Shown here piece after piece: positions 19,187 through 28,071 of a DNA stretch of 64,000 nucleotides (the first letter of the stretch is position 1; each line of letters starts with the position of its first letter). The notes below the pieces were generated by a model. It did not search any database. It was not told the DNA's origin and saw only the letters and a list, made by a program, of their open reading frames with translations. The position numbers were made by a program, and so were the translations under genes. This DNA comes from Nitrosopumilus ureiphilus (GTDB lineage: Archaea; Thermoproteota; Nitrososphaeria; Nitrososphaerales; Nitrosopumilaceae), in assembly GCF_013407185.1 (NCBI RefSeq), contig NZ_CP026995.1, forward strand, positions 434,841-498,840. Direction: 5' to 3'.

Positions 19187-19417
19187 ATGGCCGATGAAAT
19201 TACTACTCTAATGAACAACAGCAAGGACAAGGTCGTCTTACTTCGACTAAGAAACTCAAGAACGATTCAAGGAATTCTAAAAGACTTTGATATTCACATG
19301 AATTTGACATTAGAGGATGCTGAAGATGTCACTGACGAAAAGCATGAAAAGATTGGCAAAACCCTACTACGTGGAGATAACATTTTACTAGTTTCTCTTC
19401 CTGAAGACAAATCTTAG
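19187..19417 (+). CDS. LSm (Sm-like archaeal) RNA-binding protein
   Basis: 76 aa Sm fold. Sm1 motif in VVLLRLRNSRTIQGILKDFD with HMNLTLEDAEDV, Sm2 in KTLLRGDNILLVSL (the RGDN signature). Archaeal LSm proteins form heptameric rings that bind U-rich RNA. It lies 13 nt after rpoA on the same strand, so it is likely part of the rpo transcript. Confidence 0.92.
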   Translation: MADEITTLMNNSKDKVVLLRLRNSRTIQGILKDFDIHMNLTLEDAEDVTDEKHEKIGKTLLRGDNILLVSLPEDKS

Positions 19418-19461
19418 ATTAATACATCAAACATTAAATTCAATCTTTGATAATTTTTGGT

Positions 19462-20643
19462 ATGTATCTTTTTTTCATGATGATTTCCTTGATTTTACTT
19501 CCAGCATTTGGTGAACCAATTCCTGATTATAATAAACCATATGCTCCAATATTTACAGACAAACCTTTGTACACTTGGACTGACAAAATAAAAATGACAA
19601 TCATTGCCCCTAGTTGGAATACTGATAAAAATTTGATTGATTCAATTGGGAACACACAAGACCATCCAATTAAAATTTCAACAAGAGAACATTCGCTTGA
19701 ACCATATAGATTTACAGAAACTGATGCCAATTCCGGAGTATTCACAGCTGAAGTAATCCTTACAGGATTTGCACATGATGCAGATGGTGATGGTAATATT
19801 GATACCACTCCAAGAACTATGGGTACTGGTCCAACTAGTGGATTTTTAGAAGTTGGTAGGGATTCAGCAGTTACCATATCCTTTGAATTTGCAGATGGAG
19901 TAATCTTAACTGAATCAGCACCTGTAAGTTGGAACGTTGGAACCATTCAATTTACCCAAGAAATTTTTCTCTTAGATGATGCTGTAACTGTTCGCATAAT
20001 TGATTCTGATATGAATCTGAATCCTGAAACGTTAGATCATATTCCAATTCAAGTTTCTTCAGATTCTGATATTGCAGGAATAAAAGTTGATGGAATTGAG
20101 ACATCAGAAAGTTCTGGAATGTTTGTCGCAACAATTTCTTTATCTCAGACTTCAACTACTAGTGGAAGTCGACTTTATTCAGTATCTGGCGATAAAATTT
20201 TTGCAAAATATGATGATTATACTTTACCAAAACCGTATTCCATTACAGACAATCTGCAGATTGAAACCTTTGCCCTAGTTGACTCTTCTGTTCCTCCAAT
20301 AGAAAGAATAGACAATCTCCCAATCAAATTCTCTGACGCACTTGGAAATTCATTGCAATCATTTTCACCAAATAATCAATTGCAAATAGTTGGAACTATA
20401 GTTAATCCAAATGAGTTTGATCAGAAATTTGTCTACTTGTTTCAAGTAAAAAATGACAATAATTTTGTAGAGTCGATCTCTTGGGTTCAAGGTGAATTGT
20501 CATCAGCACAAAGTCTTGATGTTTCACAATCATGGATTCCAAAAAAATCTGGTATTTACAAAATTGAGACATTTGTCTGGAACTCTCTTGGAGATCCAAC
20601 TGTATTGGCACCAATAATGTCCACTATGATCACAGTTGAATGA
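19462..20643 (+). CDS. Secreted beta-rich hypothetical protein
   Basis: 393 aa from the ATG at 19462, which puts a signal peptide (MYLFFMMISLILLPAFGEP) at the N-terminus; an in-frame TTG at 19447 adds five residues. It carries repeated domains of the form VTVRIIDSDMNLNPETLD followed by ETSESSGMFVATISLS, also seen in the C-terminal third of the protein at 42041. A C-terminal Ig-like segment (NQLQIVGTIVNPNEFDQKF) follows. Presumably extracellular. It interrupts the rpo/ribosomal gene series. Confidence 0.75.
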   Translation: MYLFFMMISLILLPAFGEPIPDYNKPYAPIFTDKPLYTWTDKIKMTIIAPSWNTDKNLIDSIGNTQDHPIKISTREHSLEPYRFTETDANSGVFTAEVILTGFAHDADGDGNIDTTPRTMGTGPTSGFLEVGRDSAVTISFEFADGVILTESAPVSWNVGTIQFTQEIFLLDDAVTVRIIDSDMNLNPETLDHIPIQVSSDSDIAGIKVDGIETSESSGMFVATISLSQTSTTSGSRLYSVSGDKIFAKYDDYTLPKPYSITDNLQIETFALVDSSVPPIERIDNLPIKFSDALGNSLQSFSPNNQLQIVGTIVNPNEFDQKFVYLFQVKNDNNFVESISWVQGELSSAQSLDVSQSWIPKKSGIYKIETFVWNSLGDPTVLAPIMSTMITVE

Positions 20644-20694
20644 AAAGTATGATTTCTACGTGATTATTAAATACAAAATTACAAAATTTTTTGT

Positions 20695-22281
20695 GTGTTA
20701 GGACATTTACTTGGAATAACGTTAGTGTTAACCATACTATCATCTTTCGTTTTCTCAGATGTTTTTGCAGAAACATTTCTCGTAAATACTGATAAGCAAT
20801 CCTACAACGTCGGTGATTCCCTTACTGTTTCAGGTGAAATTCTTGATTTTGGAATGCCAGTAATCGCTATGAGTGTATATGATCCTGATGGAAAAATTTT
20901 ATCTGCAAACAATCTGGAAATCTTACCTGAAAAAACATTCACAAAGACTATTCATCTTGACTCTCCATTTTATGAAAAAACTGGGAAATACCACATAAAA
21001 CTAGACTATGGACAAATCTCTGAAAATCATTATTTTACAATAGGTGACACATCAGAAGAAACTGAAGTTCCTGTTCAGATAAACGAAGAGCCCAAAATTT
21101 CTCTTCTTTACACGGACAAAAATCAATACGCAAACAATGATGTGATATACATCACAGGTCTTGTTTCTGCATTGGGTTCTCCTACTGCATTGATAGGAAT
21201 TTATGATCCCTATGGAATGCCTGCGGGATTTTATTTTGGTACAATAAACTCTGATTTGGAATTTTCAACTAGTTTTCTTGTAAAAGATGGTGTCAATTTT
21301 AGAACTGAAGGAACATACTCAATTAAAGCTCATTATGGGGAATCTGAAACCATGTCGTTTTTTGATTATTACAAAGAATCTCAAAATGTAACTGTAGAAA
21401 CAATTGATGAAACAATTGATGAAACAATTGATGAAACAATTGATGAAACAATTAAAACAGAAGTTGATAACTCCAATCTCATTGCTGAATCTTCAATCAA
21501 AGAACCTTCGCAAAATCCAGAATCAAAACCTGAACATACTTCGGTAGTTAAAAAAACTATTCAAGAAAAAATTCCTCAAAAAACAAAAACTCCTGATACT
21601 CAAAAAATAAATGAAAAAATTAATCCAAAAAGAACTGTTCCAACTGAAATCAAAGAACAAACTAATCTCACTGTTGAGGATATCGAATTAGGATTGATGC
21701 TAAACCAAATAAATCTGGAATGTGACAAAAGTGTGCTTGCTGATACCCTATCATACTATGATGGAATGGGGCCTGCATTGTATCGATTATGTGAATTTGA
21801 TGGGTCTTTGAATTTCTTTAATGAATCCCTAATTGATAATCCAAACGATATAGAAATTCTTGTAAACAAAGGTTCTGCCTTGGGAAAATTGGGATATTTT
21901 ACTGAGGCAATAGTGTATTATGATCATGCTATCAAAATTAATCCTGAATTCCTGCCTGCCAAAAACAACAAGGCAAATGCCCTTGCAAATTTGAAAGATT
22001 ACAATGGTGCTATTTCATTGTATGAAGAAATTTTAAAGAAAAATCCAAACTATCTTTCTGCTATAAAAAATCTTGAAATTGTGTTATCCCTAAACACTCC
22101 AATTGTAACTTTAGTGGATGTGCCAATAGAACCAAGTATTGAAAAAACAGTTTACTCTGAATCTGTTTTACCTACAGTAACCAGCCCAATTAATAAAGAG
22201 GAGGAAAAACCAATTACCTTTTTTGATGAAATTGGTGCAGTGTTTTCTACTTTGGGTTCAATGTTTGATTTTCTAAACTAA
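20695..22281 (+). CDS. Secreted protein with MG2-like domains and TPR repeats
   Basis: 528 aa, GTG start. Signal peptide at 1-26 (ends SDVFAE), two MG2-like domains (NTDKQSYNVGDSLTVSGEI and YTDKNQYANNDVIYITGLV), then an acidic ETIDETID repeat and a Lys/Pro-rich linker of about 80 residues. TPR motifs occupy roughly residues 385-460 (LVNKGSALGKLGYFTEAIVY, then KNNKANALANLKDYNGAIS). Extracellular TPRs suggest a protein-protein interaction role at the surface. A TATA element lies some 20-30 nt upstream. Confidence 0.8.
   Translation: MLGHLLGITLVLTILSSFVFSDVFAETFLVNTDKQSYNVGDSLTVSGEILDFGMPVIAMSVYDPDGKILSANNLEILPEKTFTKTIHLDSPFYEKTGKYHIKLDYGQISENHYFTIGDTSEETEVPVQINEEPKISLLYTDKNQYANNDVIYITGLVSALGSPTALIGIYDPYGMPAGFYFGTINSDLEFSTSFLVKDGVNFRTEGTYSIKAHYGESETMSFFDYYKESQNVTVETIDETIDETIDETIDETIKTEVDNSNLIAESSIKEPSQNPESKPEHTSVVKKTIQEKIPQKTKTPDTQKINEKINPKRTVPTEIKEQTNLTVEDIELGLMLNQINLECDKSVLADTLSYYDGMGPALYRLCEFDGSLNFFNESLIDNPNDIEILVNKGSALGKLGYFTEAIVYYDHAIKINPEFLPAKNNKANALANLKDYNGAISLYEEILKKNPNYLSAIKNLEIVLSLNTPIVTLVDVPIEPSIEKTVYSESVLPTVTSPINKEEEKPITFFDEIGAVFSTLGSMFDFLN
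21397..21453 (+). repeat. 12-bp tandem coding repeat, 4.75 copies
   Basis: The unit GAAACAATTGAT is repeated perfectly four times and then partly, encoding ETIDETIDETIDETID-ETI. A slippage-prone microsatellite inside the linker of the TPR protein. Confidence 0.9.
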
Positions 22282-22354
22282 TTTCTGATATTGTGCGTAA
22301 TTTTTCAATAAACCTATAAAGCCCTGTGATGACGATCGACTTAAGGAAACGCAA

Positions 22355-22678
22355 ATGAGTAAATTACTTGAAAAATCATTAAAGGATGCCCGAAAAGAAG
22401 ATCAATTAACAATGGGTACAAAACAAGTTTTGAACTCTATAAAAAATTCCAAGCTAATTGTGTTATCTCAATCAATGAGTAAAGAGATGGTTGAGAAAAT
22501 TGAATCTGATGCAAAAAAAGAAAAAGTACCTCTAGTAAACTTTCAAGGGACTTCAGTCGCACTAGGAAGACTGTGCGGCTTGCAATTTAGAATTTCAACA
22601 ATTTCATTCACCTCAATACCTGATGCAAACATTAAATCAATTTTAAAAGATACAGAAGCTGAGGAAAAAAATGATTAG
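22355..22678 (+). CDS. Ribosomal protein L30e
   Basis: 107 aa of the L7Ae/L30e/S12e/Gadd45 family (GTKQVLNSIKNSKLIVLSQSM, then GTSVALGRLCGLQFRISTIS). In archaea L30e usually precedes nusA in the rpo-nusA-S12-S7 cluster, as here. An AAGGA-like ribosome binding site precedes the ATG by 7-10 nt. Confidence 0.9.
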   Translation: MSKLLEKSLKDARKEDQLTMGTKQVLNSIKNSKLIVLSQSMSKEMVEKIESDAKKEKVPLVNFQGTSVALGRLCGLQFRISTISFTSIPDANIKSILKDTEAEEKND

Positions 22679-22741
22679 TTGTATTTTTGTTAATGAAAGT
22701 TTAAATGAGACAATTTTAGTCGGAGATAAATAGGATTTCTA

Positions 22742-23206
22742 ATGACACAGTCAATTAAACTCACAACAGATCAAATGCGTATGATGTCCCTTTTCCAAAA
22801 TGTAACTGGTGCAACTGCACGTGATTGTGTCGAAGATGAAAAACAAGATAGAGTAATTTTTGTAGTAAATTCTGGTAAAATGGGATTAGCAATTGGTAAA
22901 GGCGGCGTTCATATCAAATCATTACAAAATATTGTTAAAAGGAATGTAGAATTGGTGGAATTTGACGAAGATCCCGCAAAATTCCTGGCTTCTTTGCTAA
23001 ACTCAAAACTAATTTCTGAAGTAAAAATAAATACACGAGCAGATGGGACAAAACAGGCAATCGTTATGGTAGACCCAAGAAAGAAAGGAATCGTAGTTGG
23101 ACGGGAAGGCAGAAATGCTGAGAAAGCAAGACTTCTTGCAAAACGATATTTTGATATTACCAGCGTACTGATTAACAGTCCTGAACGTGCTACTATGGAG
23201 ATGTAA
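22742..23206 (+). CDS. nusA: NusA-like KH-domain protein
   Basis: 154 aa, the short archaeal NusA consisting of two KH domains (MGLAIGKGGVHIKSLQNIV at about 45-63; GIVVGREGRNAEKARLLAK at about 120-138) without the bacterial N-terminal polymerase-binding domain. It binds RNA, and a role in transcription termination or rRNA synthesis is assumed from the family. Three nt before S12, co-transcribed. Confidence 0.92.
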   Translation: MTQSIKLTTDQMRMMSLFQNVTGATARDCVEDEKQDRVIFVVNSGKMGLAIGKGGVHIKSLQNIVKRNVELVEFDEDPAKFLASLLNSKLISEVKINTRADGTKQAIVMVDPRKKGIVVGREGRNAEKARLLAKRYFDITSVLINSPERATMEM

Positions 23207-23209
23207 TAT

Positions 23210-23647
23210 ATGAGAAAATCACCACTTGGATTATTTGCTGGCCGAGTTTTAACTACTAAAAAGAAAAGACAGAGATGGGCAATCTCTACATACAAGAGGA
23301 GAAAACTCGGAATTGATAAAAAAGCAGATCCACTTGGAGGGGCTCCACAAGGACGAGGTATTGTTTTAGAAAAAGTAGGTATTGCAGCAAAACAGCCAAA
23401 CTCTGCTATCCGAAAATGTGTTAGAGTTCAACTAATTAAAAACGGTAAAACAGTTACAGCATTCTTGCCAAGAGACGGCGCAATGAACTTTATTGATGAA
23501 CACGACGAAGTTCATATTCAAGGAATGGGTGCAACACAAGGTGGTGCAATGGGCGATATTCCTGGTGTTAGATTCAAAGTTTTCAAAGTTAACGGTACAT
23601 CACTTCACGAACTAGTAATTGGAAAGAAAGAGAAACCAAGGAGATAG
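23210..23647 (+). CDS. rps12: Small ribosomal subunit protein uS12
   Basis: 145 aa with the decoding-site signature [20 protein letters not shown] (loop lysine present) and [23 protein letters not shown]. Archaeal/eukaryotic-type S12 (S23). Linked to nusA and to S7 two nt downstream. Confidence 0.97.
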   Translation: MRKSPLGLFAGRVLTTKKKRQRWAISTYKRRKLGIDKKADPLGGAPQGRGIVLEKVGIAAKQPNSAIRKCVRVQLIKNGKTVTAFLPRDGAMNFIDEHDEVHIQGMGATQGGAMGDIPGVRFKVFKVNGTSLHELVIGKKEKPRR

Positions 23648-23649
23648 AA

Positions 23650-24249
23650 ATGGCACAAACTAAAAACTTGTTATTATTTAGAAAGTGGGATTTATCTGAT
23701 ATTGAAATTAAAGATCCTGGACTCAAGACTGCCATCTCTTTGAGAAAACAAATTTTGCCTTACACTTATGGTCGTTCAGCATTGAAGCGATTCAACAAAG
23801 CAGATGTTAACATTGTTGAGAGATTAATCAACAAAACAATGCACTTTGGAAAGAAGTATGCAAAGAACACAGGTAGAATGACTGGTAAGAAAACCAAGCT
23901 TCTAAACACTGTAAAAACTTCTTTTGATATTATTGCTCTAAAGACTGGACAAAACCCAGTTGAAGTTTTAGTTAGAGCAATTGAATTTTCTGCACCAAAC
24001 GAGGACACTACTAGAATCGTTTATGGTGGCACTGTTTATCATGTATCCGTTGATGTTGCCCCAATCAGAAGAGTAGACTTGGCACTAAAGTTCATCGCCG
24101 ATGCAATCAAAGAGGCAACATTTTCCAATCCAAAACCAATCGAAGAACATATGGCAGAACAACTAATGCTTGCAGCAGCAAATGATCCCAATGCTCCTTC
24201 TGTAAAGAAGAAAAATGAGCTAGAAAGAATAGCACAAGCATCCAGATAG
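23650..24249 (+). CDS. rps7: Small ribosomal subunit protein uS7
   Basis: 199 aa, archaeal length. Contains LINKTMHFGKKYAKNTGRMTG and the C-terminal VAPIRRVDLALKFIADAI plus EHMAEQLMLAAANDP. Nucleates the head of the 30S subunit. Last gene of this plus-strand cluster; the convergent tRNA gene follows 24 nt later. Confidence 0.97.
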   Translation: MAQTKNLLLFRKWDLSDIEIKDPGLKTAISLRKQILPYTYGRSALKRFNKADVNIVERLINKTMHFGKKYAKNTGRMTGKKTKLLNTVKTSFDIIALKTGQNPVEVLVRAIEFSAPNEDTTRIVYGGTVYHVSVDVAPIRRVDLALKFIADAIKEATFSNPKPIEEHMAEQLMLAAANDPNAPSVKKKNELERIAQASR

Positions 24250-24273
24250 ATAATTAGTTAGACATTTTTTCAG

Positions 24274-24361
24274 TAGCCCGAGGCAGATTCGAACTGCCGT
24301 CTCCGCCTATCCACTCTTGAGATCCAGAGGGCAGAATCCTTGACCGCTAGACTATCGGGCT
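24274..24361 (-). tRNA. tRNA-Gln (CTG) with a ~15-nt intron
   Basis: Acceptor arms AGCCCGA and TCGGGCT pair perfectly, the T arm is GGCAG-TTCGAAT-CTGCC and the D arm is GTCTAGCGGTCAAGGAT. The anticodon stem CTGCC/GGCGG encloses 22 nt rather than 7. Removing 15 nt after position 37 leaves the loop CTCTGGA with anticodon CTG, and the A1-U72 start fits archaeal tRNA-Gln. The intron edge is ambiguous by one base. CCA is not encoded. tRNA-Glu (CTC) is the alternative reading, less likely from the acceptor and loop. Confidence 0.85.
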
Positions 24362-24465
24362 ACTTGAAGAAATTTTGCTGTTTTAGAATATATTCATTTG
24401 TTGTTCTGTTTGGAATTTCTATTATGAATTATTTTTGTGTATGTTTTCATTGTAATTTTCTGTGA

Positions 24466-24786
24466 TTACTTTATTCTAACTTCATGAATTGCAGTTGAAT
24501 AATCACACACTGCTTTTAATCGCATGTATGGGATTAATCTATAATGAATTGAATAAATTTTTCCCTCCTTTAACAAAATTCCTTTTTGCATTAATGATAC
24601 TAGTCCTCTTGATGGAACATTGATTGAAACATTTTGTTCTTGACATATTTGTTGACGTTTGTTTTGAAATTGCTTTAGTGTAAATGATACATCATTGACT
24701 TCTAAAACCAGAGGCCAGATAATTTCACTCCATACCCATCTTCTGTTTTGTGTAGCTGAGGCATGCTTTCCTTTTTCACTCAACAT
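24466..24786 (-). CDS. Hypothetical protein, possible winged-helix domain
   Basis: About 106 aa from the ATG at 24786 (MLSEKGKHASATQNRRW); further ATGs at 24795-24801 lie in a low-complexity MMMLLM run. The segment NVPSRGLVSLMQKGILLKEGKIYSIHYRLIPYM resembles a winged-helix wing, but this is weak. The region between it and the divergent gene at 24822 holds an AAGAT-GTTAT-ATCTT palindrome that may serve as TATA box in both directions. Confidence 0.5.
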   Translation of the reverse strand: MLSEKGKHASATQNRRWVWSEIIWPLVLEVNDVSFTLKQFQNKRQQICQEQNVSINVPSRGLVSLMQKGILLKEGKIYSIHYRLIPYMRLKAVCDYSTAIHEVRIK

Positions 24787-24821
24787 TAATAACATCATCA
24801 AAAGATGTTATATCTTAATAG

Positions 24822-25526
24822 TTGTCTCAAAACGAAATTGAAGAATCATTAAACTTGTTAGAAAAAGATTGGGATGTTGACCCGATTTTACGCAAATTCA
24901 TGCTAGGCAAAATTACTGATGTCTCTGACTATCCACTCAAAGTCCGAGATGTAGTCTTTCATGTGCCGTATCTTAATTCTGAGAAAAAATTCATTTTGTG
25001 GAAATGCTTTTGGCCTGACTGTCACAACTGCTGTGACAGACAAGGAAGACTGCCATTAACATCTGATGACTTGATAATAATCGGAAAGGGTCTGAAATAT
25101 CAAAAACCTTCTGATTTTATAAAAAATGAAACACTCACTGTAACGTATCAGGAGCCAGGACCGTCAGGACAACTAACTACAATGACTACCATTAATCTGA
25201 AAAGAAAAAAAGATGAGACAGAAGTTGATGATGGAACCCACATCTCTTGTAGATTCCTAGATGAAAAGGGTGGGTGCAGTATGCATCCAGACCGACCTGG
25301 GGTGTGCTATCTTTATCCATTTTCTAGCTGGCTTGAAAACGAAAAAGGCACTGCACGTGTTCATGCCACCTATCAGTTTACGGGTGATTGTCCTGGCTTT
25401 TACTTGGCAGATACTCTGGATCCAATGAAGGATGAATTCAAGGATTATTCCAAAACAATTTACGATTACAACATGGCATCAAATAGAACCAATAGAGAAG
25501 GGTTTGGCTCTGTTAGTTTTAGTTAA
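24822..25526 (+). CDS. YkgJ-type cysteine cluster protein
   Basis: 234 aa, TTG start; because the TATA-like GTTATATCTT is at 24807-24816, a start at the TTG at 24855 is also possible. The cluster CFWPDCHNCCDRQG and the later CRFLDEKGGCSMHPDRPGVC plus YPFSSW are the CxxxxCxxCC...C...RPxxCxxYP pattern of the UPF0153/YkgJ family, thought to bind Fe-S or zinc. Activity unknown. Convergent with, and overlapping by 4 nt, the reductase gene. Confidence 0.85.
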   Translation: MSQNEIEESLNLLEKDWDVDPILRKFMLGKITDVSDYPLKVRDVVFHVPYLNSEKKFILWKCFWPDCHNCCDRQGRLPLTSDDLIIIGKGLKYQKPSDFIKNETLTVTYQEPGPSGQLTTMTTINLKRKKDETEVDDGTHISCRFLDEKGGCSMHPDRPGVCYLYPFSSWLENEKGTARVHATYQFTGDCPGFYLADTLDPMKDEFKDYSKTIYDYNMASNRTNREGFGSVSFS

Positions 25527-26536
25527 GCCTTAGCTACTTTCATCAAGTCTGCAATTTTGATGTTCATTCCAAACCTATCTTCGTTCTTTTTCATGTAACG
25601 AAATATTGCAATAAAGTCTGGTAGTGCTTTAAAGAAATTAAAGTCCTTGTGAATTTTTGCTCTAACGAAATTAAACACCTTGGCGTACACTTTGTAGTGT
25701 TCTTCTACTGCTTTCTCATATGCTTTGAAATCATTCATGTTTTCCAAGAATATTTCAACGCATTGCATTGATGGAATAATTCCTTCGCCCAAAAGTGCAT
25801 ACACTGTTCCAATTGATTCGCCAACTCCAACTACTTTTCCTGAATAGTATGGCTTGCATCTGTCTGGCGTTGCAAGTCTGATTGGTCTGCCCTTTGTTGC
25901 AATTACTTTGCCTCCGTGTTTTTGCAAAAATTCATCAGTTGCCTTTATGTGATTTTTATTGTAATCTCCTGCTCCAATGTGTGCCCATTTTTCCCCTAGT
26001 GGAAAATACCAAAAGTATCCGGACATTCCTGGAAATGGCTCTATGTAAAAGTCATCATATGGAACACCGTTTTCATATTCTACCTTGTACTCGTATGTTG
26101 GCAGGAAAAAATCCTCCTTTAGCTTTGGCAGATAAACTCTGTTAAAGCCAGTACAGTCAACTATCATGTCGTATTCTTTTTCTAACTCTTCAATCTTTGG
26201 AGCTTCTCCGTAAATTACCTTGGAATCTTTGATGAAATCTTTGATTAATCCTAATTTGTTATATGTGCACAATCCTTTCAATCCGATATCAAACTTTACG
26301 TCATTGTTCATTTTGACATGCATGTTTTTGCCGTCATGAATTAGAAAGTCATTAAAATCTCTGCCAGTCTTTTTGCAAAAATCTGCCAGTACTGGTTTTA
26401 TTGTTCCCCATGCACAAATCGAGTCGTGTTTCTCTTCAGTATTTCTTTCATAACCGACAACTTCATGCTCTGAATCCTTTAGTCTGGCCATTAGATAAGA
26501 TCCTGCAACACCCATTCCCATTACTGCAATCTTCAA
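25523..26536 (-). CDS. Geranylgeranyl reductase-family flavoprotein
   Basis: About 337 aa from the TTG at 26536 (LKIAVMGMGVAGSYLMARL). A GTG at 26572 would extend it, but that codon lies inside the likely TATA box (GTGTATTTATTA on the minus strand), so the TTG start is preferred. Rossmann FAD motif GMGVAGS, the family PxxYxWxFP-like segment FPGMSGYFWYFPLGEKWAHIG, and GVGESIGTVYALLGEGI for FAD. The family reduces isoprenoid double bonds, as in saturation of archaeal tetraether chains; the exact substrate is inferred. Confidence 0.85.
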   Translation of the reverse strand: MKIAVMGMGVAGSYLMARLKDSEHEVVGYERNTEEKHDSICAWGTIKPVLADFCKKTGRDFNDFLIHDGKNMHVKMNNDVKFDIGLKGLCTYNKLGLIKDFIKDSKVIYGEAPKIEELEKEYDMIVDCTGFNRVYLPKLKEDFFLPTYEYKVEYENGVPYDDFYIEPFPGMSGYFWYFPLGEKWAHIGAGDYNKNHIKATDEFLQKHGGKVIATKGRPIRLATPDRCKPYYSGKVVGVGESIGTVYALLGEGIIPSMQCVEIFLENMNDFKAYEKAVEEHYKVYAKVFNFVRAKIHKDFNFFKALPDFIAIFRYMKKNEDRFGMNIKIADLMKVAKA

Positions 26537-26692
26537 GACATCTTGCGATTTCCTTTTGCCTAATAAATACACTATCTGGAAATTTACCTAGTGTTAACTT
26601 GATTGTCACTAGTATGAAAAAGTAGTACTGGTTAAATATGAACATTCCATATTGATTTTGAAAGGTAAGTCTTTCGTCTGATCACAATAGTT

Positions 26693-26787
26693 TCAGGTCT
26701 AAAGACAATCGCTGTCATCAGGTAACAGGTGTTTCTGATCTTAAGCGACGAGCTGTCATCAACATCCTTTCGGGAGTTGATCTTAAG
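26693..26787 (-). ncRNA. Candidate small RNA or operator: 41-42 bp tandem repeat with C/D-box-like motifs
   Basis: On the plus strand GCTGTCATCA occurs at 26711 and 26752 and TGATCTTAAG at 26736 and 26778, giving two tandem units of 41-42 bp; a third, weaker unit lies toward 26675. On the minus strand the order is TGATGA (26761-26756), 18 nt, CAGA, 13 nt, TGATGA (26720-26715), 18 nt, CTGA (26696-26693). That resembles C, D', C' and D boxes, but 18-nt guides are longer than the roughly 12 nt usual in archaea. Regulatory repeats in a divergent promoter region are an equal alternative. Confidence 0.35.
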
Positions 26788-26837
26788 TTCATTTACCTTT
26801 TCATAAAGTTAAATTTGGTATTCTGAGCTGTGTTACC

Positions 26838-27437
26838 ATGGATATCTTTGATGCAATAAAGTCTCGTCGTTCAATTAAGAGTTTTAAAAATTACGAAATT
26901 ACTAAAGATGAAATCAATCAGATTCTTGAAGCAGCAATTTTATCGCCAACTTCATACAACATTCAAAACTGGAGATTCGTAATTGTTACAGAGCAGAAAC
27001 TCAAAGATCATATATGTCAATTATCCTATGGACAAAGACAAGTTGCTGAAGCTTCTCTAGTTATTGTACTCTGTGCAGACTTGAAGGCCTGGGAGAAAAA
27101 TCCCGAGCGCTACTGGAAAAATGTTCCTGAAGAATCTCGAAATTATCTAGTTAATGGAATCAGACAGGCATATTCAGGGAATCCTGAACTTGAAAAAGAC
27201 CAGGCAATTCGCTCTTGCGGAATTGCATCTCAGACCATAATGCTTGCAGCAAAATCTATGGGATATGACAGTTGTCCTATGGAAGGATTTGATTATGGAA
27301 AGGTTGGAAAATTGATCAATCTGCCTGATGATCATATAGTTACAATGATGGTAGTGATTGGCAAGTCTGCAAAAGAACCTGCACCGCGTGGTGGACAATT
27401 ACCATTATCTGATGTGGTCTTTGAGAATAGTTTTTAA
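26838..27437 (+). CDS. Nitroreductase-family FMN protein
   Basis: 199 aa. Begins DIFDAIKSRRSIKSFKN (the basic FMN phosphate-binding segment), then EAAILSPTSYNIQNWRFVIV, SCGIASQTIMLAAKSMGYDSCPMEGFD and the C-terminal GKSAKEPAPRGGQLPLSDVV. The family is dimeric and NAD(P)H-dependent; natural substrates are often quinones, nitro compounds or flavin-type cofactors and cannot be told here. Divergent from the reductase gene across the tandem-repeat region. Confidence 0.88.
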   Translation: MDIFDAIKSRRSIKSFKNYEITKDEINQILEAAILSPTSYNIQNWRFVIVTEQKLKDHICQLSYGQRQVAEASLVIVLCADLKAWEKNPERYWKNVPEESRNYLVNGIRQAYSGNPELEKDQAIRSCGIASQTIMLAAKSMGYDSCPMEGFDYGKVGKLINLPDDHIVTMMVVIGKSAKEPAPRGGQLPLSDVVFENSF

Positions 27438-27605
27438 TTTTTAAAAATTAATTTTTCACGAGACTCTCAAGGGATAATCCATATGATATATAGCCCGTAA
27501 GTTTTTCGATCAATTCTTTTTTTTAATTTGTATGTCTCTTTTTGCGTTTTCATGCTTGTATGTATAATTTGCATTCTGATAATGCTGACTTTGCAATTTC
27601 TATAC

Positions 27606-27770
27606 TCAATAGCTAATGGTATGTCTTTGTTTTTTTGTTATTGCTCTAACCTGCCCTTTTAGGCTCTTTCTTTCTAGATACTCTCTCATGATTTGTAACA
27701 TGTTGGGGTGTGACACATGCATACGCCCAAGTAATGTTTTACCATTTTGAAGAGGGGAGTAGAAAACCAT
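27606..27770 (-). CDS. Small conserved-looking protein, 54 aa
   Basis: Found by reading the minus strand of a 630-bp gap. ATG start; the product begins MVFYSPLQNGKTLLGRMHVS and ends in a helix-rich basic part (MLQIMREYLERKSLKGQ). The composition is protein-like, and an AATAATACAAAA TATA-like element precedes the start by about 20-25 nt. No function known to me. Confidence 0.5.
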   Translation of the reverse strand: MVFYSPLQNGKTLLGRMHVSHPNMLQIMREYLERKSLKGQVRAITKKQRHTISY

Positions 27771-27821
27771 GCTGCAAATCATGAGGTTTTGTATTATTCA
27801 TGCTAAACTGATTTCACGAGA

Positions 27822-27992
27822 TTGCAGTATAATCCGGATCCAAGTTATGAATTGGAAAAAATAAATCTTGATGTAAGACCCGGACTATCTGGATTTTCTA
27901 GCATCTGCATTGAAGAGGAGTTGCCAGTTGAGGAAAACTCAAGAATATCATTAGATATCATCTCATCACATACAGAAATAGAGCAAAGATGA
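27822..27992 (+). CDS. Small hypothetical protein, 56 aa
   Basis: TTG start, product MQYNPDPSYELEKINLDVRP onward, acidic (IEEELPVEENSR). No recognised domain. It is divergent from the small gene at 27606. Support is limited to length and composition; it may be a fragment. Confidence 0.3.
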   Translation: MQYNPDPSYELEKINLDVRPGLSGFSSICIEEELPVEENSRISLDIISSHTEIEQR

Positions 27993-28071
27993 GAAATCAG
28001 AAACTATGTAACTGATTTTTAAAATTTGGGGAAACCGACAATATTTTCTACAAGATATATGTGTACTTAGT

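Noticed and set aside
21397-21453. Short tandem repeats as a CRISPR array
   Set aside because: The 12-bp units have no spacers and are in frame inside a protein linker.
24274-24361. tRNA-Glu (CTC) instead of tRNA-Gln
   Set aside because: The A1-U72 start and the loop left after removing 15 nt fit Gln(CTG) better; Glu would need an unusual loop.
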